Shown here piece by piece: positions 21,457-26,922 of a stretch of DNA of 26,922 bases; within the stretch, counting starts at the first letter, position 1, and each line of letters opens with the position of its first letter. Origin of the DNA: a virus. A program made the position numbers and the translations under genes. The stretch covers positions 1 to 26,922 of IMG/VR virus record IMGVR_UViG_3300044611_000881; one strand, written 5' to 3'. The notes under the pieces were generated by a model. It was given only the letters and a program-made list of their open reading frames with translations, was not told the DNA's origin and did no database searches.

Positions 21457-23024
21457 TTTTTAATTAACGTATCTTTTATTATAACATAATCCAATTCAGT
21501 GTTATCCAATACAAATAGTGCGTCATCAATCGTTGATAGAATTGGGTTACCACGTATATTAAATGACGTGTTTAGTAAAACATTAGTATCAGATATTTTA
21601 GAAAATTCTTTTAATAAATTATAGAAAAAATTATGACTTTCTTTAGTTACACATTGTAATCGTGATGAATTATCTTCATGTGTTATTGACGGTAATTTTT
21701 CTTTATATTCTTTTTTAACAACAGGTGCGTAACCCATATATTCTAAATTATTAAAATTTTTAGATTTAAAATATAAATTAGCATCTTCAATTAAACAAAA
21801 TGGTGCAAACGGTCTATACCATTCTCTAAATTTTACTTTAGAATTTAATATGTCTTTCATATTTGGAAATGACGGGTCACAAATTATACTTCTATTACCT
21901 AAAGCCCTTGGACCAACTTCAGAATCTTCATTACAAACTCCAATAATTTTACCCTCTTTTAATAAATTGGCGATTTTAGAAAATGTCGTTTTTTCATGAT
22001 TTCTACCAATCAATTTTTTTTCCATATCTTCTTCATCAAGCAATGGTAATCCGTTATATGCGATATTAACTTTTGTTTTTGGTTTGTAATATAAAAAATT
22101 CGAACCAAGCGACAATCCGCAATCATTTGGATTTGGTGGAACAAATAAATTAACATTATATTCATTTTTTATCCGTTCATTTAACAGAACGTTTAGTCCT
22201 CCACCACCAGTAATACAAACATTATTTACTGAATATTTTTTTAAAACCCCTTCAAAGATTCCAATAAAGGCATTTTCATATCCTTTTTGTGCTGTGGCAG
22301 CAAAATTAAATCCTTCTTGTCCTGATAAAAAATAATTGTCCAATGGATTTAACCAAGGAGACTCTAAATTTTTTAAATTATAACCTGTTTTTTCTGACAG
22401 TTTTTTCCAATTTTTATCAAAGTAAAACTGTGAAAAATATTTTGTTTTAGATTCATCTACAATACCATAAGCACATATACCCATCATTTTACCCGCTAAT
22501 GATAACATGTGTCTGGAATCTTTTGTAACTTCAGTAATACAACTTGATGCTAATAAATAACCACCACCAAAATCAGATGGTATGTTTTCAAGAAAATGTA
22601 TACCATTTTCATCTCCCATGTATATATTAAAATGTCCATCATCACCTCCACCATCGTATGAAATAATTAATGATTTATTAAATGGTGACTGATAGAACGC
22701 ACATGCTGCATGACTAAGGTGATGTCTACCATATCGAATATATTCTTTAGAATTAAAAACTTGTCTTAGAATGTTATGGTCTATCCAACCATCGGCAACA
22801 TCCATAACAACATCATAATCGTTACTAAATCCCCAATGTTTTTCGGCTATGTCTCTACAATCAGATAATATTTTTATGATATCTTCAGTTGAGTTGTCAA
22901 CATGTAACCTAAAATATCTTTTTTTAACAAGTCTTTCAATTTCAATAACGTGATAACTATTTTTTTCAGAGTCAAAAAACGTTATATTGGCATCGTGTCC
23001 AGCAAATAAACTAACTATTTTCAT
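21453..23024 (-). CDS. NodU/TobZ-type O-carbamoyltransferase
   Basis: A 523-aa enzyme that moves a carbamoyl group from carbamoyl phosphate, via carbamoyl-AMP, to a hydroxyl of a sugar or nucleoside. The N-terminal YrdC/Kae1-like domain begins 'VSLFAGHDANITFFD' and carries the metal-binding 'HHLSHA' (101-106). Also present are 'SYDGGGDDG' (122-130) and 'TGGGGLNVLLNERI' (272-285). The C-terminal domain has 'EVGPRALGNRS' (369-379), 'REWYRPFAPFC' (400-410) and 'LLNTSFN' (483-489). All catalytic blocks of the family are intact and the length is typical. In a glycan cluster the product is most likely a carbamoylated sugar. Confidence 0.95.
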   Translation of the reverse strand: MKIVSLFAGHDANITFFDSEKNSYHVIEIERLVKKRYFRLHVDNSTEDIIKILSDCRDIAEKHWGFSNDYDVVMDVADGWIDHNILRQVFNSKEYIRYGRHHLSHAACAFYQSPFNKSLIISYDGGGDDGHFNIYMGDENGIHFLENIPSDFGGGYLLASSCITEVTKDSRHMLSLAGKMMGICAYGIVDESKTKYFSQFYFDKNWKKLSEKTGYNLKNLESPWLNPLDNYFLSGQEGFNFAATAQKGYENAFIGIFEGVLKKYSVNNVCITGGGGLNVLLNERIKNEYNVNLFVPPNPNDCGLSLGSNFLYYKPKTKVNIAYNGLPLLDEEDMEKKLIGRNHEKTTFSKIANLLKEGKIIGVCNEDSEVGPRALGNRSIICDPSFPNMKDILNSKVKFREWYRPFAPFCLIEDANLYFKSKNFNNLEYMGYAPVVKKEYKEKLPSITHEDNSSRLQCVTKESHNFFYNLLKEFSKISDTNVLLNTSFNIRGNPILSTIDDALFVLDNTELDYVIIKDTLIKK

Positions 23025-23803
23025 TTTGATAAGTAATTAAATAACGGTAAGTGTGAACCGTTTAATATTATTTTTAAATCTACAATCTCAGGATAAAGTT
23101 CAAATAAAATTGATAATGCAAATTGCTCATTATTAACACAATTATTTTTAATCATATAATTTTCAAAAATTTTATTTATTTCATTATAAATCCTAATCAT
23201 GATATCGGTACCACCGCCAAATAAAGTACCAACGGTTGTACAGTTATTATCCCATATATAATTTTCAATATCTAAATTAGGAAAATATTTTAATGTGTTT
23301 TGGTTTCCTTGAATTATGAATTTATCTTTTTTTAATTTTGATGTGTTTGGCCACGTATTATTTAAATCAAAATTATCGAAAAACCTACTACAACCAGCAT
23401 CCATCCATAAAAAGTAATCCGAACCAAAAACATTATCTTCAATTGATTTTTTAATCCAACCAAATTTAGAATATTGTATTACATTATATAGTGATGTCTT
23501 ACATTCTATTCTATCGGTATCTTTCATTTTTGATTTAAAAAAATCACTATTTATTATTTCATCAATTTTTTCATTCCATTTAAAAAATGGAATTTCATCA
23601 AGTTTTTGTACAAAAATTTTAGTATTACTCAAGTCCCGTCTTTGTTTAACAAAGTCAACTAAATCTTCTTCTATGAAGATAGACATTGGGGTTTTTAATT
23701 TTAATGTTGTGTCAAACCATTCTAAATATTGTGACATTTTTCTCCCGTCACCATTTTTATCTCGGTTAATATTGAATAAGGCTGTAACTATTTCAGGTTT
23801 CAT
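23021..23803 (-). CDS. HtrL/YibB-family putative glycosyltransferase
   Basis: A 260-aa protein. 'EIVTALFNINRDKNGDGRKM' (4-23) is followed by 'YLEWFDTTLKLKTPMSIFIE' (26-45), then 'SLYNVIQYSKFGWIKKSIED' and 'YFLWMDAGCSRFF' (about 129-141). This order is that of the HtrL/YibB family, whose members occur in LPS and capsule clusters (WlaTC-like) and are regarded as GT-A-type transferases. The Asp of 'WMDAG' is probably the donor/metal-site residue. It overlaps the carbamoyltransferase by 4 bases and the GT6 gene by 1, so all three are translationally coupled. Confidence 0.85.
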   Translation of the reverse strand: MKPEIVTALFNINRDKNGDGRKMSQYLEWFDTTLKLKTPMSIFIEEDLVDFVKQRRDLSNTKIFVQKLDEIPFFKWNEKIDEIINSDFFKSKMKDTDRIECKTSLYNVIQYSKFGWIKKSIEDNVFGSDYFLWMDAGCSRFFDNFDLNNTWPNTSKLKKDKFIIQGNQNTLKYFPNLDIENYIWDNNCTTVGTLFGGGTDIMIRIYNEINKIFENYMIKNNCVNNEQFALSILFELYPEIVDLKIILNGSHLPLFNYLSK

Positions 23804-24510
23804 TAACTTCTTAATTTTTCTTTATTCATGTATTTCCATTTATCTCTTTGTATCATAATTGGATTCATGTCAGGTAAATTCATACCTTCAGGATAAATGT
23901 AATTGTATGATAACAATAATGGATTTTTTTTATTAAAATACCAATTTAAATAAGATTCATCATGCCAAACAGGTATTTGATTATTTTTTAAATCATTATC
24001 AATATTTTCAGATAAAATTTTTGACATTGCTAAAAATTCTTCAACTCTTCCACCATTAAAACATCCTTGATAATAATATTTTCCTTCGGTATATGGGATA
24101 CTACATGATATTTCAGATTTTCTTTCATACGGTAAAAAATGAGGTGCTTGATGGAAGTGTAATGGGTGATTACAACCAACTAAAAAATCATTATCAATTT
24201 TTGGTAAAACCTCGTCACCAATTTTTTGAACCGCCAACATGTTAACATTAAAAAAAAATATATAATCAAATTTAGATATTTCATCTTTAATTTTATTTAA
24301 CAAATGAAATCTCATCATTGAGTCATATGGCCAACCCATTTTTTCTTGTTTAATCTGAATCAGATTTGATTTAGATTCAAACATTTTATCTGTAAATAAA
24401 AAAAATGTTTTGTCGTGAGCAGGTAAAAAATTAGTATTTACACTATTGTAAAAATCATTAAAAAAAATATCATATTTACCTAAAGATATTGTGAATATGG
24501 CGATTCTCAT
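23803..24510 (-). CDS. Family GT6 glycosyltransferase with NVN in place of DxD
   Basis: A 235-aa enzyme of family GT6, the family of human ABO and alpha-1,3-galactosyltransferases. GT6 enzymes add alpha-Gal or alpha-GalNAc to a galactose end. Recognisable blocks are 'FFLFTD' (36-41), 'GWPYDSMMRFHLL' (59-71), 'FFFNVNMLAV' (85-94), 'YYQGCFNGG' (146-154) and 'VWHDESYLNWYF' (181-192). The position of the metal-binding Asp-x-Asp is Asn88-Val-Asn90, as in bacterial GT6 enzymes that work without a metal. There is no membrane anchor, as expected for the compact bacterial/phage type. A GT6 gene is also known in the cyanophage P-SSM2, so phage carriage is established. Confidence 0.93.
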   Translation of the reverse strand: MRIAIFTISLGKYDIFFNDFYNSVNTNFLPAHDKTFFLFTDKMFESKSNLIQIKQEKMGWPYDSMMRFHLLNKIKDEISKFDYIFFFNVNMLAVQKIGDEVLPKIDNDFLVGCNHPLHFHQAPHFLPYERKSEISCSIPYTEGKYYYQGCFNGGRVEEFLAMSKILSENIDNDLKNNQIPVWHDESYLNWYFNKKNPLLLSYNYIYPEGMNLPDMNPIMIQRDKWKYMNKEKLRS

Positions 24511-25337
24511 TTTAAAATTCTATTTTCAATTTTTCTTGTTTCTTGAATAATGTCTGAGTGTCTATCCCAAACAATTTTCATATTTTTGTGGTTTGATTTA
24601 TAAAACCAAGGTTTATGACCCCCTGTCGTGTTATGTGTACCACCCCAAGAAAAATCACTTATAAAATCTGTCCAATAACAACCAACAACTTTATTTAATT
24701 GTTTAGCCATTCTGAAACATAAATCATGGTCATCCATATCTAAAGGTGCAAATTTTTCGTCTAAATAATTTAAATCATATAAGTCATCGTGATTAATCGC
24801 TAAAGGACCTCGATTAACACATTGTCTAATTGCAAAAACATCACGAGACAATCCCCAAGGACGACCTGCGTGGTCAACATGTTGAATTATGTCACACCAA
24901 CAATTATCTAAATCTTCTTCCATTCCCAAATGTTTGCTATTTGGATTAAACACCCAATTATGTGAACAATTAGATGAAACGGCAAAAACATCATTATATG
25001 TTCTAAAAGGTTTTGTTAATCTTACGTTCCATGCATCTTCATTCATCAACATGTCGTCTTGAATTATTATTACATGGTCAGATTCTGCCCTTTTTAATCC
25101 AATGTTATTTGCTTTAGTTTCAAATACGTCATCTGCGTATTCTAAAACTATTTTCATCTTTGGATTTTGTTTTATGAAAGTTTTGGTAATTTCTTCACTG
25201 TTATCAGAACAACCATCTAATACGATTATTGTTTCATAACTACCTTTTGTTAATTTTTTTATTCTTTGTAAGCTCTCATCTAATAAAAAACCTTTATTAT
25301 GTACTGTAAGAATTAAAGAATAACTTGTTGTTGACAT
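24507..25337 (-). CDS. GT2 family glycosyltransferase
   Basis: A 276-aa GT-A enzyme with a textbook start: 'YSLILTVHNKGFLLDESLQR' (6-25), then 'TIIVLDGCSDNSEEI' (36-50, with the nucleotide-binding 'DGCSDNS'), then 'KANNIGLKRAESDHVIIIQD' (75-94) and the donor/metal site 'QDDM' (93-96). 'LDMDDHDLCFRM' (about 198-209) is the ED(D)xD-type acceptor-side block with the catalytic base. A tail rich in Trp, His and Gly ('SWGGTHNTTGGHKPWF') is typical of phage members. It overlaps the GT6 gene by 4 bases. Sugar specificity is unknown. Confidence 0.9.
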   Translation of the reverse strand: MSTTSYSLILTVHNKGFLLDESLQRIKKLTKGSYETIIVLDGCSDNSEEITKTFIKQNPKMKIVLEYADDVFETKANNIGLKRAESDHVIIIQDDMLMNEDAWNVRLTKPFRTYNDVFAVSSNCSHNWVFNPNSKHLGMEEDLDNCWCDIIQHVDHAGRPWGLSRDVFAIRQCVNRGPLAINHDDLYDLNYLDEKFAPLDMDDHDLCFRMAKQLNKVVGCYWTDFISDFSWGGTHNTTGGHKPWFYKSNHKNMKIVWDRHSDIIQETRKIENRILK

Positions 25338-25338
25338 T

Positions 25339-26124
25339 TTATAATTTTAGTGATTTTTTCCAAAGATTCAATATTTCAATATTAGATAAAGTTGAAACTT
25401 CGTTTTCAGTTTCTTTATTACCAAAAAACTCAGTACCCGTTAAAAAACATTCGTCTTTAACTAAACAGGCAACCTCACCTAATGAAGAATGATATACTCT
25501 ACCAACCATATCATACATTTCTTGTTTATTGGTTGTGTGTCCATACTCTATAATTTTTTCATTTAAAAGAGGTTTAACAAATTTATCATAATATGGTTGT
25601 TCACCTATGTGACCAAATAAATATATTTTTTCGCATCCATCTTTTAATGCTCGTATTATTGACATGTGTGTTTGTTTTCTATGTTCTATAGAACCGATAA
25701 CACCTGCAATTTTATTTAAATTATTTTTATCTGTTTGGTGTAAATTTTCTTTTAAGTTAGGAATTATTGAAAATTTACCGTTGTATTCAGAATGATACTT
25801 TCTATGTTCATTGTGTAAAAAAACAGCTTCGTCCCAATACTGTTTTATTTTCCCAACAGGAAACCACCATTTTTCATGACACGATAAAAGAACAACATCA
25901 ACATCAGGCCTTTTTTCTAAATTATAAAAATGATAAATTAATTTATCATTTGGCTTTAAAGTTAAATCATTTTCAATATTACCTGATTTACATTTGTCTC
26001 TATGCCAATTTTGATTACCATATAAAGTACACTCTAAACCATTCTCATTAAAAAAATTACATAGGTTTATCAATGCGACTGTTGAACCTCCTTTATCTGT
26101 ATATCCCGAAACAATCTTAATCAT
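25339..26124 (-). CDS. Short GT-B-like glycosyltransferase or glycan-binding relative
   Basis: A 261-aa protein. The start 'MIKIVSGYTDKGGSTVALIN' and 'LCNFFNENGLECTLYG' is the GT4-type N-terminal strand, Gly-rich loop and helix. 'AGVIGSIEHRKQTHMSIIRA' (about 139-158) and 'EKIYLFGHIGEQPYY' are the beginning of the C-terminal nucleotide-binding domain. The normal donor-binding E-x7-E block is only weakly represented ('YHSSLGEVACLVKDECFLTG'). It is about 100 residues shorter than standard GT4 enzymes. It sits one base before the GT2 gene and overlaps the partial upstream gene by one base. Confidence 0.75.
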   Translation of the reverse strand: MIKIVSGYTDKGGSTVALINLCNFFNENGLECTLYGNQNWHRDKCKSGNIENDLTLKPNDKLIYHFYNLEKRPDVDVVLLSCHEKWWFPVGKIKQYWDEAVFLHNEHRKYHSEYNGKFSIIPNLKENLHQTDKNNLNKIAGVIGSIEHRKQTHMSIIRALKDGCEKIYLFGHIGEQPYYDKFVKPLLNEKIIEYGHTTNKQEMYDMVGRVYHSSLGEVACLVKDECFLTGTEFFGNKETENEVSTLSNIEILNLWKKSLKL

Positions 26125-26922
26125 TATTTAACTATTTTTATATGTTGATGTATTTTTTTATTTTTTTGAATTTCTTGTAAGAATATTTGAAAATCTGGCC
26201 TTATTGTTTCAATAAGATTTAAATTTTCGTATGTTCTATCAATAACAAATGAAGAATTATCAATAAAAATATTTTTGTTATGTTTACTTAATTTAGTACT
26301 AAAATCATTAAAAATTAATGATGTTTCATAATCAGATTTAAACCAATCATTTAGTTTTATATTAGAAGGTGTAGTACAAATAAAGTTAACTAAATTACCA
26401 AACGGATTTGTCGTGTTGTTTGAAAAAATGTTATATTGTGAACCATTATTTAACAAATGAAATCCATATTGATTATCTCCTGTTGTTGTTAAAATTAAAG
26501 AAGTACTGAATATAGATTTATTTGTGTTGTACGATGTTGGAAATTGACAACCAAAATTATTTTTATTTTTTTTGTAGGTTTTAAATGAATTGGAAAAAAC
26601 GTCATTAATTATTTCTACGTTATCATTAGTTATAAACACTAATTCAAACCCATCTAATAAATTTTCTTCATATTTTATGATGTCTAGATTTTTTTGTAAA
26701 TCATCATAAAACCCATTTATAAGTTTAACATTTTCTAATGATTGCAATTCTTCAAAATTATGTGAATTAGAAATTATAATAATGTTAGCATTATCATTTA
26801 TTTTTTTTATGTTATCTAATACTGATTTTGTTTTATCAAAATTGGAAGATTGTACTATTACACCAAATTTAAAATTTTCTTTTTCTGAGTCTGTTGGTAT
26901 ATCAGGAACATAAATAATTGGT
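26124..26922 (-). CDS. Partial gene running off the window, unknown glycan-cluster protein
   Basis: The minus-strand frame stays open from its stop at 26124-26126 to the end of the window, so the gene is cut and its start is not visible. A TTG at 26745-26747 is only an internal Leu codon: the 58 codons upstream of it read as ordinary protein ('KFGVIVQSSNFDKTKSVLDN', 'NANIIIISNSHNFEEL'). The visible part has a repeated alpha/beta layout (strand, helix, 'FELVFITNDNVEIINDVF') that would suit a GT-A-like transferase N-terminus. I see no DxD site, and the rest ('NKSIFSTSLILTTTGDNQYG') is unfamiliar. A glycosyltransferase is possible from context only. Confidence 0.75.
   Translation of the reverse strand, partial: PIIYVPDIPTDSEKENFKFGVIVQSSNFDKTKSVLDNIKKINDNANIIIISNSHNFEELQSLENVKLINGFYDDLQKNLDIIKYEENLLDGFELVFITNDNVEIINDVFSNSFKTYKKNKNNFGCQFPTSYNTNKSIFSTSLILTTTGDNQYGFHLLNNGSQYNIFSNNTTNPFGNLVNFICTTPSNIKLNDWFKSDYETSLIFNDFSTKLSKHNKNIFIDNSSFVIDRTYENLNLIETIRPDFQIFLQEIQKNKKIHQHIKIVK

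Noticed and set aside
26745-26747. TTG as the start of the last minus-strand gene
   Set aside because: The frame stays open to the window end with normal protein sequence, so the gene is simply cut off.
1-26922. tRNA genes, CRISPR arrays, insertion sequences, attachment sites
   Set aside because: I saw no cloverleaf with a CCA-type end, no regularly spaced repeats, no transposase or integrase and no long direct repeats.

Overview
The window is a piece of a T4-like (Straboviridae/Kyanoviridae-type) contractile-tailed phage genome. It is strongly AT-rich, and its genes are packed end to end, with stop and start codons touching or overlapping (TAATG, ATGA). The diagnostic genes are a gp21-type prohead protease, a gp22-type scaffold, a gp23-type major capsid protein, a gp5-like OB-fold baseplate/hub protein, a gp55-like late sigma factor and a PhoH ATPase. 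Starts are usually preceded by A-rich sequence and not by a Shine-Dalgarno box, and one small protein resembles DUF4494, a family known from Bacteroidota. Both point, as an inference, to a Bacteroidota (probably flavobacterial, aquatic) host. I saw no host genes, tRNAs, insertion sequences or CRISPR arrays.

Layout. (1) 25-6290, mostly plus strand: the head cassette. It runs: unknown 148-aa protein, prohead protease, DUF4494-like protein, terminator, scaffold, major capsid protein, bidirectional terminator with a small opposing gene, then a modular protein that looks like a capsid-packaged internal protein. (2) 6287-12845, minus strand: tail/baseplate-type structural genes in two apparent late units. 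(3) 12872-13630, minus strand: the late sigma factor. (4) 13630 to the right edge, minus strand: a long run of glycosyltransferases of several folds (GT2-like, GT-B, GT6, HtrL/YibB) with a methyltransferase, a radical SAM/SPASM protein and a NodU-type carbamoyltransferase. A PhoH ATPase, a HAD-like protein and an 88-aa unknown are embedded in this run. The last gene runs off the window.

How it fits together. I found the 9-mer ATATTTATA exactly five times, each time just 5' of a structural gene or structural gene block and in the orientation of that gene. None precedes the glycan genes, PhoH or the sigma gene. I infer that it is the late promoter core, read by the sigma factor encoded here. 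At two of the five sites the motif lies in the loop of a hairpin whose 3' arm covers the start codon. This resembles T4 genes e, soc and 49, where read-through RNA hides the start and RNA begun at the late promoter exposes it. The protease would cut the capsid protein after Ile-Asn-Glu (residue 60). The same Ile-Asn-Glu/Ala site lies at residue 24 of the modular protein downstream, the arrangement of T4 internal proteins with a cleaved capsid-targeting peptide. The glycan cluster probably builds a decorated glycan on host surface, virion or DNA. No sugar-nucleotide synthesis gene is visible here, so it would draw on host or off-window donors.
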